From assembly GCA_030272585.1 (NCBI GenBank), contig BSYQ01000011.1, forward strand, positions 2,852,001 through 2,916,000: a stretch of 64,000 bases of DNA, in the 5' to 3' direction. Below are positions 32,027 to 44,524 of the stretch, in pieces. This stretch comes from Bryopsis sp. KO-2023 (taxonomy: Eukaryota > Chlorophyta > Ulvophyceae > Bryopsidales > Bryopsidaceae). The notes beneath the pieces are model-generated. The model saw only the letters and a program-made list of their open reading frames with translations. It was not told where the DNA came from and did no database searches. Numbering within the stretch: the first letter of the stretch is position 1; each line of letters begins with the position of its first letter. Position numbers and translations under genes: made by a program.

Positions 32027-33208
32027 ATGGACCCCGTTGCTGATATATATTTGAAAGTCGCTACGGTTTCTGAAAGTGTATTGACCACTCCTCGATGCTG
32101 CGCGGGGGCTAAGGAAGGTGGCACCAGCCAGAGTCGTTCCTCCACCTTGCGTACGCATGAGGACGTCACCACGAGCACATCCCACAGCACATTCAGCACA
32201 CGGACGACAAAATCGCTCTTGAACCGCAGGTCCACCGATGACTGGGTTCCCTCCCGACCAATCCCTCGGGGAGTCGGCGTGGCGGCTTTCGTGCTGCCGG
32301 TTGTCGCCGTGGTTCTGGGATATTCAATCTCGTTGGGATGTCGCGAGTGTTACGAGGGAGGGGATTCCCAAGTTTACGTACCCGAGCAGTTCGCCATCTC
32401 CGACACGTTTCGAAAATCCCCAACGCGGTGGACGGGGTTGGCGCTGACGAGCTTGACGAGCATGTGCCTGTGTGTCCTGGGGTGGTATCGACACTTCCAG
32501 ATTTTGTCGCTGTGCCATCCCTTGTTCCCCAAGCTGGTTTTCAAATCCCTGCGGTCGGGCGTCGTCTGGGCAGCGTTTTGTTTCTTTTTGATATTGGCTG
32601 GAGCTTTTCCGCCAGGAGAGTCGGGGGGTTGGAGGTCGAAGGGGCACTTGGGGGTGACCGTTGTCACGATAGTCTTATTCGCAGCGTACAGTTTCATCCA
32701 AGTGGTCCAGGTGGAGAGGGTGTTGGTGACCCACCAATTGATTAGCAGGAGCATGCACGTCCTTCGAGTCCGATTGATAGTCGTGGCCCTCGTTTGCGTG
32801 GCAATCACCCTCCCATTACTAATCATTCAAAATTGGCTGCATGGGGATGCTGCAAGAAATCCAAAGCTCAGCGACCCCAATGGGGTCAGTCCATCCCAAG
32901 AACATGATCAGGGCAAAGATCTGGCTGAGGAGAAACCATCGTCCAGGGTGCCTGCGGTAGGGACCCTCTTGATGATATTTCAGTTTGGGTCGTTGCTGCA
33001 TGCGGTGGCGGCGGTGGGGTTGACCGATTTCTCCTCCATGAGTTTCAATTCCACGAAATTGCAGTCTTTGCTTGGGGTGTGGAAGCAATCGAAAAAGCAG
33101 ATCAGTGTGGTGGTGGAACACCCCAGTGGTCAGTCCATGCGAGAGAGATACGGTCGACTGTCAGGGCATGGAGGATGTTACGTCGACAGGTCTCTGGCTG
33201 CTGGATGA
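32027..33208 (+). CDS. Six-TM membrane protein, paralog B (possibly Frag1/DRAM/Sfk1-like), 393 aa, intronless
   Basis: The frame is open further upstream, but the ATG at 32027 (MDPVADIYLKVATVSESVLT) gives an N-terminus comparable to paralog A. A Ser/Thr-rich tail is followed by IPRGVGVAAFVLPVVAVVLG, then GCRECY and VPEQFAISDTFRKSPTRWTG, nearly the same as paralog A. TMs follow at TGLALTSLTSMCLCVLGW, VVWAAFCFFLILAGAF, VTVVTIVLFAAYSFIQV, LRVRLIVVALVCVAITLPLL and LLMIFQFGSLLHAVAAVGLT. Between TM5 and TM6 it has a ~45-residue hydrophilic insert (SDPNGVSPSQEHDQGKDLAE) absent in paralog A. The two proteins end alike (GLTDFSS..FNSTKLQSL). Paralog B lacks the intron of paralog A. Function not established. 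Confidence 0.75.
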   Translation: MDPVADIYLKVATVSESVLTTPRCCAGAKEGGTSQSRSSTLRTHEDVTTSTSHSTFSTRTTKSLLNRRSTDDWVPSRPIPRGVGVAAFVLPVVAVVLGYSISLGCRECYEGGDSQVYVPEQFAISDTFRKSPTRWTGLALTSLTSMCLCVLGWYRHFQILSLCHPLFPKLVFKSLRSGVVWAAFCFFLILAGAFPPGESGGWRSKGHLGVTVVTIVLFAAYSFIQVVQVERVLVTHQLISRSMHVLRVRLIVVALVCVAITLPLLIIQNWLHGDAARNPKLSDPNGVSPSQEHDQGKDLAEEKPSSRVPAVGTLLMIFQFGSLLHAVAAVGLTDFSSMSFNSTKLQSLLGVWKQSKKQISVVVEHPSGQSMRERYGRLSGHGGCYVDRSLAAG

Positions 33209-36200
33209 TCGTTCCAGATGGGGAATGTTTCGTCTTTTCCCCCCAGCTCACCCCACCGCACCACATAGTTTCGTGGTGAATGTGAAAAGGAATGGTTGGG
33301 TAAGAGGAGGGGTGACGCGGGTTTTTTGGTCAGGACTTCGGTATACAGTGATATGATTTATTGGGAGGGAAAAGAGAAAGCATGGGCCCATGCTTTTGGG
33401 GGGGAAGCTATTTAGAGTGGAGAATTTGTAAAGAAACATTAGTCAGTAGAGTTAAGAGCACATTTTTGGCGGCGATGTGTGTGGCCAAACACGAGTTTGT
33501 ATTATTTTTCTGCCTTTTTTTTTTTCTTTCCTTTGCTTTTCTTTTTCTTTGGGGAACTGCAGATCTTTTTTGGTACATACCCAATTATCTGGGAGCTTGG
33601 AAAAAGAAGCAGAGAAGGGAAATTGCAAGTCCTTTTTTATATTAAAAAAAACAACATAAATGCAAGAAAAAAAAAGAGTCACAAGCAAAAAATTGCGTTC
33701 AAGGTAATTCGTTCGAATATACACGTCTTTTTTTTTAATTGTTTTTTTTTGGGAAGGGGGGGGGGGAAGGCATGTCGTGTGTGTGGTTTTTTCCCAGCAG
33801 ATTTGGCAAAGATAGCAGAGGGAGAAGAGGCTTGAAAAAATTGGGTCAAGAAAAAAGGGAAAAATATGATCCAAAAGATTTGGCTTTAATGTCAGCTTCT
33901 TCATGAACCAAAGGCTCCAGTATTTAAAAAACATGTGGGTGGGTTTTTCTTTAAGAAACAAAAAAGCAAAAACAAAGCAAACAAAGGCTTTCTCACACTT
34001 GGAAGGAATGCATCATGTGTGTGTTAGTGGTGGCATATCTTTTGGCCGGCTCGAATCTGTTTTTCACAGCAATTGTTTGGTTTAGTTTTCAGGCCTGGAT
34101 TTGCGGTCGGTTAATCTTCCCTTTGTGTATCAAGCCCCCTTCAACACCCCTTTTGGTTTTTTTTTCCCTTGCTTGGGTGGAGGATTGATTTTGAGCGCAA
34201 CATTTTGTACGTGCCCAAATCACTCGTTATGAATAGGTATTTGAATAGTTGTTTATCCTGTCAAGAAGTGATTCAAAATTGAAGGGGGTAAGATGTTCGA
34301 AAAAAAAAGTTATCTTCTGGTGGACTGATTGCGAATTCTATTGATAGAAGTGTTGTCGAGGATATTGCAAAAAAATATCTCAGACACAGGTGATATGTAT
34401 TTTTTAGCTTTTTTTAATGCCAATCAAAAAGCAAGAGGTAACCCCCAAGGGAAAAAGAAGATAAAGGGAAAAAGCAAACCCATTGTTCTGTGATTGTCTA
34501 ATGAATCGGCGGTTCAGTTGTTTCGAAGAAAAAGCACAGCTGAGGAGCAAGAGAAATTTTTGAGTTTAAAGGGAAACTGGAAGATTTGTGGTGGACTGGA
34601 GATATGGAGGTTTCTGGTGTGAACACTGATTTAGATTCTGGAATTGTCAGGCCCTCCAAGTTTCAATTTCGTGCGACAAATGAATTCTGCAAGGGTGAGG
34701 GTGGAGAATTTTTCAGACAGAAAAACTTCATCCGTTGCTAGTCCCAAGGCCTTTTGATTTCGTTTTCTGTTTGGAAAACGGAAATAAACTGATTCCCAAA
34801 GTAGGGGCATAAAGAAACGTTGAGAAGATAGTCTGGATTGAGTGGATTCAACAGCAAGATTCGTTCTATTTGAGTTGGATCCAGGTCTTTCAACGTTTCT
34901 TGAAGGTAATCCAGACCTGTTTTTTGTTAATCTTTCTTTGGGTGTTAATGTTATTGGATGTCTGTTAGGATTTGTGTGGAAATTGGCAAAATAACCAAAA
35001 GAAATTATGGATATGTACATAAAGATATGTTCTTTTCCAGCCTAGGGACTTCCAGGGTCCAAAGAAGCAAATATTGTGTTTTCTTGGGTAGATCTTGCCT
35101 TGCTTGGGGGGTTGAGTTAAGGGAAGAGGGGGGGGGGGGGGGCGGTTGAGGACTGCAAATTATAGCCCCTGTTGGCAAGTATCCTACCCAGCGGAATCCA
35201 GGAGAAACCGATTGAAATGAGAAATGAAAGAAAGGCAGGATGCTGGGATGTGAGAGGTTCTGTCGAAGTACCTGTCAAGGGGTTTGAAAAAAAAAAAATT
35301 CTGGTTTTTTTTGGTGTGTTTTTGGATCGACTGAAAAGCAAAAGCAAGAAGGCATTGGGAAGAAAGAGGAAAACAGAGTCGTTGAAAATGCAAATGGATG
35401 TATCACTGGTGGGTATGGAGACAGTGGGTTTGCGTGTGGCTTTTGGTTTTCTTATCGCTCAAGTGTTTGGGAAATACTGAATCCAATATTAACGAAAGGG
35501 GGCTGGGCGGCTCATGAAGTTGGGATGAGGGGGGGGTGTACAAACCCGAGGCTAGGAAAGAAAAAGTTGCTTCTGCGTTTTCTTTCGTCTCTTTTCCTGG
35601 GGTGATCATTTCTTTCGCTGATCTCTTTCGGTGGGTTCTCAAGACATGGGTGGATACATTTTTGAAGGGGTGCATGCTATTTCATTATTAAAAGGGAAAA
35701 AAAAGCCACATACAATGTCAGACGCATTGATGGAGCAGCCGCGAAAGGATGTGATTTTTTTTGTTTATTCTTTTGCAAGGGTTGAAGTTTAATCTTTTCC
35801 TGTCTTGGTTGAATTTTGAAAAAATGTCATGGAATTGATCCCCGAAAGCGTCCGTGGCTTCCTTTCCTCATTTTATCAATTTGAAATATTGTTGTAGACA
35901 GCACAATGCACCAGGGAAGACACAGGGTGAACGTAGTGTTACAGAGAAGCCCCTACTAACTCTAGAGTCCCGAATATATACGAAAACCGGAGGTACAACA
36001 GCCAACCGGCTGTACTACGACCACCTCACTTCAATCTCGGGTTGACAATGATATATATATTTATTTATCAATACATATTTTATCAATTCAAAAAGGACAC
36101 TGAAACAATGAAAAAGAATAAACTTACCTCCTTAAATGATGGAGAGCATGAATGTTGGGGTCTGTTTTCACAAAGTGGTGTTCGTCTGTAACAAGAAAGA

Positions 36201-36397
36201 ATCGCCTCCTGTTCCACCACCTCTAGCCAAGCCAAGGAGAACTGACATCCATAAGATGTGGCGACCTGTTTTCTTTTCTGTTGTTTAAAAACACGATGTG
36301 TGAGTCAGACGTACTGACAGTGGGCTCACTTTGCTGACGAACTGGAGAATTTGCATTGGGGTAATCGCAATGGGGTGTCCTAGATCGCTTTGGCAGA
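33209..36397. other. Long intergenic region, G/T/A-rich on the plus strand
   Basis: No gene recognised. It contains T-run/G-run junctions (33729-33770), a G14 run near 35128-35141, and an inserted repeat at 35893-36048. The sequence is poor in C, matching its position downstream of a plus-strand gene. Confidence 0.45.
35893..36048 (+). repeat. Dispersed SINE/LINE-tail-like repeat, copy 1
   Basis: Related to 45660-45802: both share GTAGACAG.GCAATGCA, TTACAGAGAAGCCCC, GAGGTACAA and CCACCTCACTTCA.TCTCGGGTT in the same order. This copy ends without the AAAC tail of the other. Confidence 0.75.
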
Positions 36398-39218
36398 ATG
36401 CGTCTCCTGAACACCAGTCGATACATCCTTTCGAACGATATCTGGAAAGCTGGCCGGCGGACTTGCACGATGGCAACCCGATCGGAACTCAACACGCTGG
36501 TGTCACGAGACGCTTTCGTCGAAAAGTTCACTTTGAAAACGCGAAACAACGGACCCTTATCCGACCTCAATTTTGGTGTTAAAGATCTATTCGACGTAAG
36601 TGGACGCGCTGGCTAAGTGTGCCTCGGACGTGGAACGTCGAAGCTTTTTGTTTAAACATATGTGTGCTTATGTTGGATCAATCGTGTGTCCAGGTGTCTG
36701 GCCGGACCACTGGTTTCGGAAATCCGAGTTGGAAAACCACCCACGGTATCGCTGAGAAAACGGCTCCGTGTGTGCAGGTGGGCTGTGTGCTAGTGCGGGT
36801 TGTCATGAATTCAATGTTGTATCAGAATGAAATGAATTTCCGAGGAATTGCTGCGTTTGTCGACCTCGACGGCTCAGCATCCCGCTGCAAGCCATTCAGC
36901 GTCGACGGCTTTTCTAGTCTTGAGCTGCTGGATTTCAATTCTGTTATTATTTTTATGAAACATACATTCTGAATCTCAATTATGCCAGGCAGATGACATT
37001 GGATGCTGGGGCCACTATGATTGGGACCACGCACATGGATGAGCTGGCATACAGTTTAAATGGAGAGAATGTGCATTATGGCACTCCGTTGAATCCAGCA
37101 GCCCCCGAGAGAGTACCTGGGGGTTCATCTTCCGGCTCAGCAGTGAGAATTTCTTTATCCTCTTCGTTACCTCCAGCTGAAAGATAATAAGCCATGGAAT
37201 CAGTCAATGTTTCATCCTCTTCTGGCTGACCATCTCTTTGATTAATTCCTGCATCTGTCTGTCTGTCTGTCTATTTATTGATCTGCTCAATTAATTCACA
37301 GTCTTGCGTGGCGAGCGGGGATGCTGATTTTGCGTTGGGAAGCGATACTGCTGGTTCGGTCAGAGTGCCTGCCAGTTATTGTGGGATTCTTGGTATAAGA
37401 ACCACGCATGGCAGACTCTCGTTGGAAGGGGCCAGGCCATTGGCTCCTGGATTTGACACTGTGGGATGGTAGGAGGATTTCTGGAAGGGTTAGTTGGAGG
37501 AAACGTCCGCTGTATGAACCTTGTTTCAAAATAGACCCGAAAAATCAAGAATCAAGGGTTTGACCAAAAGCCACAAGGATGCCCCTTTTTTTTTCTTTTG
37601 CGAGGCTGAAACCCGCACGTAGCTCCGTCCACAATGGAAACGAGTGATATGGGCCATGTCAGGAATTCATATTTTTTTCTCCCTTTTGGTGACTGTTGTT
37701 TTTTTGCATCCTGCCGACATTTCTTTCCATTTCAACTCCCCTGGGTTGCTGTGGGGTCAATCTAGGTTTGCAGTGGACCCTGTCATTTTCCATCGAGTGG
37801 GGCGATCCCTGCTGAAGTCTGAGTCAGACGAAAACAGCGATCAAAAGGCCTTCCGAGAGTTGGTGATCTGTAAAGATGCTTTTAGCTTGACGAATGAGGA
37901 GGCCTCCTGCTCATTGCTTGAAACAGCCCAGAAACTTGGCAAAAATTTCCCCGAAGGAGCTCAAGAGGTGTCCATCGCCAAAGATGTGTGTGGTGGGACT
38001 TTGAATGCCTGGTTCCAGATTTTCGCAACCTTGCAGGTACACCTCACAAACCCACAAACAAGATCATGGCAGTGGAGCTTTCGGCGAAGAGTTTTTGTTT
38101 CTATGTGAACTGTCGCCGGGGACTGCAGATGGTTCCAATTTTGATTTGATTTTATATTATTTCTGTCTCAGATGAGAATTGTCCTTTCCCTGTTTTCCAA
38201 GTGATTTGCATTTGTGTTCGAAAAGCCACTTGAATTCTTTCCTTTTTTTTTTTTTTTGCCGAAAAATGGCCGAAAAATTGTGCAGAGGCGTCAAGTGTGG
38301 AACTGCCACGGAAAATGGGTGTCAGAAACAAAGCCTGTGTTTGGCCCTGGGATAAAGGAGCGATTTGAAGGTGCCAGCCTGGTCAAAGATGAAGAGGTGG
38401 ACGATGCCAAGCTGCAAATGGCTGTGTGAGTTCAACATTACGCATGTGACTTTACAAGTCCACTGGCTCCTCCAAATGCCCTGATTGCTGAGATCCTACT
38501 CTGGCAGCAGGACCCCCCAAAAAAATACGTGAATGTTCGTAGAAACAGAGAAATAAAACACATGTCGCCATGCTGGAAGCTTTTTCATAACTGGATGGAC
38601 ACCTTCCCTCTACTCTATTAATACTAGACACTGCATTCAAGCGATCGGCAATCGAGAATGGAATTTGCCTGAGTGTTTAAATTGCTTTCTCCTCGGTGCA
38701 CAGAATTCGTAAACACGTGGATGCACTTCTTGGGGACGACAGAGTCTTGTGCCTCCCTTCAGCACCAGGGCCGGCCCCACGTTTACAAACCCCACCTGAA
38801 GAGCTGGAAATGTTCAGAAGCAGAGCCCTCAGCTTGACTTGTGTATCTGGTTTGGGGGGCTATCCTCAGGTGAGCAGTTGGATTTTTTTTTTGTTCCACT
38901 TTCCATGGAAAGCTAATCTTGTCAATCGACCCTTTGCTGTGCCTTCGATGTTTGCTTGGCTTTCAACAAAATGGCAAGAGGACCCTGAATTATCGATGTG
39001 AAGAATGCGTTTGCCCATATGAGCGCTTCGATCTGTGCCTGCCAAAAAACATGTGTGGATGTATAGATTTAATTAGTCTTCTGTTGGTTGGGTGCCAGGT
39101 TAGCTTGCCACTGTGCACCATTTCTGGAGCACCTGTTGGGATAGGATTGGTTGGCCCCAGGGGTTCGGACGAAAAGCTCTTGGGATTAAGCGTAGAGATT
39201 ATGAAGGCGTTGGGATAA
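36398..39218 (+). CDS. Amidase-signature hydrolase, AMI1/TOC64 type, 431 aa
   Basis: Eight exons in phase: 36398-36595, 36694-36777, 36993-37142, 37302-37468, 37766-38036, 38286-38425, 38704-38869, 39099-39218 (TAA). The Ser-cisSer-Lys triad is complete: Lys in FGVKDLFD, first Ser in PGGSSSGSA, nucleophile Ser in [16 protein letters not shown]. The stretches [11 protein letters not shown] and [20 protein letters not shown] match the plant AMI1/TOC64 subgroup, whose members hydrolyse indole-3-acetamide or serve as inactive chloroplast import receptors. Length is that of the stand-alone enzyme (about 430 aa), with no TPR domain. Residues 1-24 ([20 protein letters not shown]) could be an organelle targeting leader, or translation may start at the Met at codon 25. 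The substrate is inferred only. Confidence 0.9.
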
Positions 39219-40582
39219 TTTACACCATGTTCAATTTTTTAACAAAAAATTGATTGCTGTTTTCTGGATAAAAACAAAGGATTTTCCACACTGTCAAAAA
39301 CAGCGCAATGTGTTGCGCCGTGGAGCAGCACCTACAGCCATCAAATGATCCACAATACAATACATGTATAATCACAGTGGATTCGCAGGATCCGCTGGGA
39401 GGATGGTAGAAATTAGAGATGGATGGGAAAGTTTTACATCAAAAATATATGTTTCACAGCCCCCCCCCACACACACATTGTTAACAGATGGAAAAATATA
39501 ACAGTCTGTGTGTGTCCCAGTCAGTCTATGTATCTTCGTCTCTCAGCACATCTGTGAAAAATGATCCCCACAATAAACATATTGCCGCTCCTGAAATCCT
39601 CAAATTTTGATTCATGCAGCGGTGTGAAGTCCAGAGCTGTATGGAAAATTGGCATGAATGCAGTGAGAGAATTTTGACTGGATGAAACTGTGTGGATTAA
39701 AGTTCCAGCAATGGCTTACATATGTGTATATGTGTATATCTGTGAGTGAATGTTTATTTACGTAAGCCAAAATTTCCCAATGAAGGCCATCCACAATGGG
39801 GTGATTTAGCCCGAACCCTTGAGAAAAGCCCCAGCCCAACATAAACGAGCCCCAAACTCCCCTCCACAACTGAATCAAGATTAACAATAAGCTGAAAGAA
39901 TGTCCCTTGTGAATCACCCTGAAAACGAATCCTCTTCCCAAAAATGTTATAGAATAATTTTCAAGAAAACCTCCATCGCTACCACTGCCGCAACAATTAC
40001 TTCTTTGGAAACATTGTCCGCAAGCCTCTGCTTTACTACATTTTGGGTTCTGCTGTGGATGCTTGGTCTACAACAACCATCATTACTTTGAATGTAAAAG
40101 AGGAATACCGCGATCGGTTGGAATTCTTTCGGGCTCAAATCATTTTCATGTGTCTGTGAAATTTGAGTTTCCGGATTGGCCACAAGTACCAAAGTGGTGA
40201 TAAATTTCCTTGAGACTGGTGTCGAGTTGTATGTGTTATCTCAGTGGTGTCTGTTCTGTTTCGTTTGGTACATTATTCGTTGCAATCAGAAGAAGTTTAG
40301 GCTCCATCAGTAAATTTTTTTACTTCATAATCCCCCTCTCTGATTTCGACTACCATGCTTACACAAAACATGTTTTGTGTAATATGTTTTATTGTACAAT
40401 AAACTAATGTTATGAGGCACCGAGGCACCAAGACCCTGACCCTCGCGCTCAGGTACATTCACACGTTCTTGTGCTGCAGAGTTTCTGGAGCCAACAGGCT
40501 GGACGCTGACTGTCAGCCTGCGGAGTTTCAAACATGAGGTCTTCTGCTGCGCGTTTCTTGTCTCAATGGACAACTTTCCACA
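39219..40582. other. Intergenic, no gene recognised
   Basis: Contains AATAAAC near 39571 as a possible polyadenylation signal of the amidase gene and CA microsatellite. No coding exon found. Confidence 0.4.
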
Positions 40583-43500
40583 ATGCGAATATTCAAGAAA
40601 AAGTCCGTGGCCAAGCTCAACCGCGGCGATGAAAAAGTAGGCGGCGCGGACTCACAGACACTGGCATCTGTCAGTAGCGGTCCAGAAAATGGGCAGCTGT
40701 GGCACGGAACCAAGCATGATGATCTGGCTTATCATACATCAACTTTGTGTTAGCTCTGTGTTAGAGAGCCAGTAGTATAAACCAGAATGCCGAAATGGTC
40801 AATATGAACGGTTGACCTGATGAGGGCTGCCCGCCACAGTCTCTGCAGCAGTGACAGGAAATGTGGACACGCGATTGAATATCGTACGTTGTATTCGTTG
40901 TAGGATACGATACCAACCAGGTCCAAGTCGCACAGGGAGAGTTGGTTTAAGAGGCTCGCTCCAAAAGTGAAGTGAGGCTGGTAGCTTGTCTTTGTACGGT
41001 TTTTCTTGCTCAACATGTTGGATGTACATCCCGCTTGGGATTGAACAGTCAAGTTTTGCAGTATAATGTGTTGTGAATATTAGTGTCCGCTTTCTCACGT
41101 GCGACAACTGTAAGTCGTGTTCACTTGTGTTCAGACACCCTGACGGACCTTATGGACGGAGCAAATCTTTCTCCCCGTCAAACGACAGTGTCAGTGACGA
41201 TCAATGGCACAAAGAGCTTTCTTCGACTCCAGCAAGGTGAAGCGTAGTCACATTTGACTTTTTTTGTCGTCGAGCTTGTCAGTGCACCTTCCTTACTCTC
41301 AAGTACGCAGCAGGGATGATGGCGATCCTCAAGAGTTATGCGTTCCATTGTCCACTCTCCCAGCTCCTAGTGTGAACACAGCGCGGTCGAATTCAGTGTG
41401 TAGCGCGGACTCGTTCGCAACTGATGACTGGGATATGGTGCAACAAGCCCCTTTTCGACCAAAACTCATGGTTAAAATTAATCCCCTGGCAGCAGAGGAT
41501 AGCGCACTGACCACGCCACAAAGTGCTAAAATCCCTGCTGTTCTTGCACCGCCGTCATCTTATGGACCTGCTGGACAGGATTTGTGGACCCATCTATCGT
41601 GCCAAGAGGATAGGCCGCAGATGAACAACTTCTCTGCTGGTTCTTTCTCCTCGAATTGCTCTTTTGAAGGAAACGATGTGGGAAACGCAGTCTCTAAATC
41701 GACGTTTGATAGCAAAGAGGAGGGCGTGAGCATGGAGTCGTTCAACAGCGTTATAGAATTTGACGTCGTCGATGCGGCAAACAAAAGTAGCCACGATAGT
41801 AATCGTGGGGAAGAACTCTTTGTTAGCTGGTTGGAAGGCTTGGAAATTTCCAGGTTAAGCTCAAATACTGGTGCACAAAATGAGCAAAAAGTTCTGGACA
41901 AAAATGCACCACAGGACAATACAGAAACCGGACGTGGTGGTGGTGAGGTGCAGTTGGAAGGAACTTCAGGGGGCGAATATTCTCCACGTCAAAGCTTAGA
42001 ATTAGGTGTCGATACAGACGAAGTAGCGAAAAATAGTGCTGGACCCAATTCCCCAATTTTGGAAACTGGAGAAATCGGCAGGGAAGCACTATCGTCGAAG
42101 TCTGAAGAGGACCAGTGCGTCAGAAACAATCCTGTTTTTTGTCGAGGATCTTCTCTTCCAGCTGTTGCATCCTTGAAAGTACGCAGTCCTCCACACCCTC
42201 TTGAGCTTTTTTTGTTGAGTTTTGTGTTTTTATTGGACCGATAAAGAACTCAACACACAAAAGTTTCAAAAGTTTTAGAAACTCTAAACTGTAAGTGACC
42301 CCTGGATCCGTTGGCGCGCGATCTGTTTCCATCGAGGGTTGTATTTGTTTTGCCCCTTCCTTTGATCTAAGATATCATCTGGATGGTTTTATTCGATCCT
42401 CGAACCCCGTCTTTGCTGGAGCCCTAAAGAACTATAAGACAACGATACTTTCTTTCAAAACCGAAAAGCAGTAATGAAAGACACTGAGCTTCAAAACCTT
42501 GACGCTGGGATGTCGCTCGTCAGGAAGAATCGCAGAGTCTAGACGTGTTGGAAACGAGAGTGAACTGGTACGAGGCTTTGGCGGTAGAAAGACTCCAGCA
42601 AACCAAGACCTTGAAAAACCAGCTCGACGTCCTTTTGACGGATTATACAACTTTGAAAAATGAGCTGCAAAGCAATCAAGGGTGTCACGAGCAATATCCA
42701 GTACCTGATCCACTTGCCAACTGCGAATATCAGCAAGAAGCGGATGAAGTTCAAAGGCTGCGGGCGGATTTGATTTTGGCCAAAACCGACTTGGGACTTT
42801 GTCGAGACCTCATCAATGAGCAAGCAGTCCAAATTCGTGGTCTTGAGGAACAAATAGCGAAAGAAAGGCAGTCGAGACAGAAGCCAGAATTGAAAGCTGG
42901 AAAGAATTGTGCCAGTGGTTCCATAGTAGCGGACCTCTTGGAACATTTGGACGAGTGCTCGGGTGCACTTGATATCCTTGTGAAAGAGAACACAGACATG
43001 CGATCGCGGGTGTCCTTGCATCAAAATAAAGATTTGACGCCGGAGAGACAGGGAAACGCTCGTATCATAAAGACCCTGCGCAAAGAGAACGAGGATCTGA
43101 AGTTGGAATTAAGCAAAGTTCAGGGCGACTTGGGGAAAGCGAAAAAGGCTGTGGATGTCTTGACACGAGAGCGCAACAATCTTGAAAAGGAGGCCAGCAA
43201 GCGAGGACGCGACTTGAAGGTTGTATGCGGTTGCCAGTCTACAAATATTATCGATAATGAGAAGAGTGCTGCATGGACATTGCATTCTCCTGTGCCCGTT
43301 CTCTGATTTGAAGGTGGTGTGCAGGAGCGGAGTAAAAAAGTTAAAGATTTGCAGCAGCAGTTATCGGAACGAGCTCCACCTCCGAACGACGCCATGCACT
43401 ATCAGAAAATCGAATCCTGCCGTCAACCTGAATCTCGAGCTCGAGATCAAAGGACGGTTTGTTCTATCCAGGTACACTCGTCTTGTTCAACACTGACTTA

Positions 43501-44154
43501 AATGCCTTGGTTTCGATTTTTGATTGAAAATCCCTGGTTTTGAGTGTTCAGTTACAGCTCCACCGACCCTTTCCTGTTTCTAGATTGTGGACGACTATCC
43601 TCCTCAGCACTACCGCAGCAATATTCCAAAGCCAACCTTTACAGTAGGTGATAAATTGACCACTCCTGATGCTAACCATCCGAGCGTGCAAGTTCCGTGC
43701 ACAACCACCCACGCGTCATCCAAAAACGCCAACTTATCCAGACGGCACTCAACTGACCCACAAGGAGTGAGAAAGGAAAGCTACGTCACAGGAGGGGCAA
43801 AGACGTCCCCCAGAACGGCGCAACCACAAAACATGCAATATGAATCGAGTTCTGTAGATTTAAGACAGGTCCGTATTTTTTGTCAAATGGAAACCTCACA
43901 AATCTTTCTTGCATGGCTATTTTTTTTTTCCATCCAGCTCTTGGGGACTTGTTTTCTGTAATATGGCTGAATTCATGACTTATGCCGTGCACCAGTTGCG
44001 TGCGGAATTATCTCGCACTCAAAGGAGGGTCAAAGAGCTTCAATCGAGCCTCCATGAAGCCGCTTCAGTTTCGAGAGAGAAAGATGCTGCGATAGCAGAG
44101 CTTAGAAAGGACCTGAAATGCACAAAGGTTCACAACAAGACCGGGTGGAGATAG
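40583..44154 (+). CDS. Coiled-coil protein, about 787 aa, unrecognised
   Basis: Phase-consistent exons: 40583-40673, 41135-41236, 41283-42178, 42536-43219, 43325-43471, 43584-43868, 43996-44154. The start reads MRIFKKKSVAKLNRGDEKVG, basic. Residues about 60-365 are Ser/Glu/Asn-rich and likely disordered. Residues about 365-610 form a long coiled coil (LQQTKTLKNQLDVLLTDYTT, LRKENEDLKLELSKVQGDLG). A basic Ser/Pro-rich linker follows, then a second short coiled coil (LRAELSRTQRRVKELQSSL). No motor, kinase or membrane segment is seen. The first exon's donor (TCA|GTAGCG) and the final exon's end are less certain; the terminal GTTCAC could be a weak donor. The basic N-terminus plus coiled coils suggest a cytoskeletal, centrosomal or scaffold role, which is inference. 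Confidence 0.7.
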
Positions 44155-44303
44155 ACTCGCTCAATATCATATGTCTTCTTTATGATAAAGAAGACGATGG
44201 GGAAGTTGCTGCCCGGCGAAGATATGGTCTGTGTTGCGAAGAATGTGTTTGAAACACAATTAGCGTTGGGTCTTTTGGCGGTCACCCACCTCCAGATAGC
44301 GAA

Positions 44304-44383
44304 TGTGTGTGTCCAATTGGTGTTTGTTTTACAGAGATGTTCATACAGACCCAAATCTGCCCGCGACTCTTCGCTTTCACATA

Positions 44384-44417
<34 letters not shown>

Positions 44418-44490
44418 AATTGGTGTTTGTTTTACAGAAATGTTCATACAGACCCAAATCTGCCCGCGACTCTTCGCTTTCACACATAGC
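44304..44490. repeat. 80-bp tandem duplication separated by a TG microsatellite
   Basis: A segment starting TGTGTCCAATTGGTGTTTG and ending CTTCGCTTTCACA occurs at about 44308-44383 and 44413-44486, differing at one base (GAGATG/GAAATG), with (TG)n between. Near identity indicates a recent duplication. Confidence 0.85.
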
Positions 44491-44524
44491 CGCAAAATCT
44501 AACTTCTGAAAAGTAAAAGAAAAC

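Noticed and set aside
33452-33961. 169-codon minus-strand ORF in the spacer after paralog B
   Set aside because: Lys/Phe-rich translation of A and T homopolymers, no domain.
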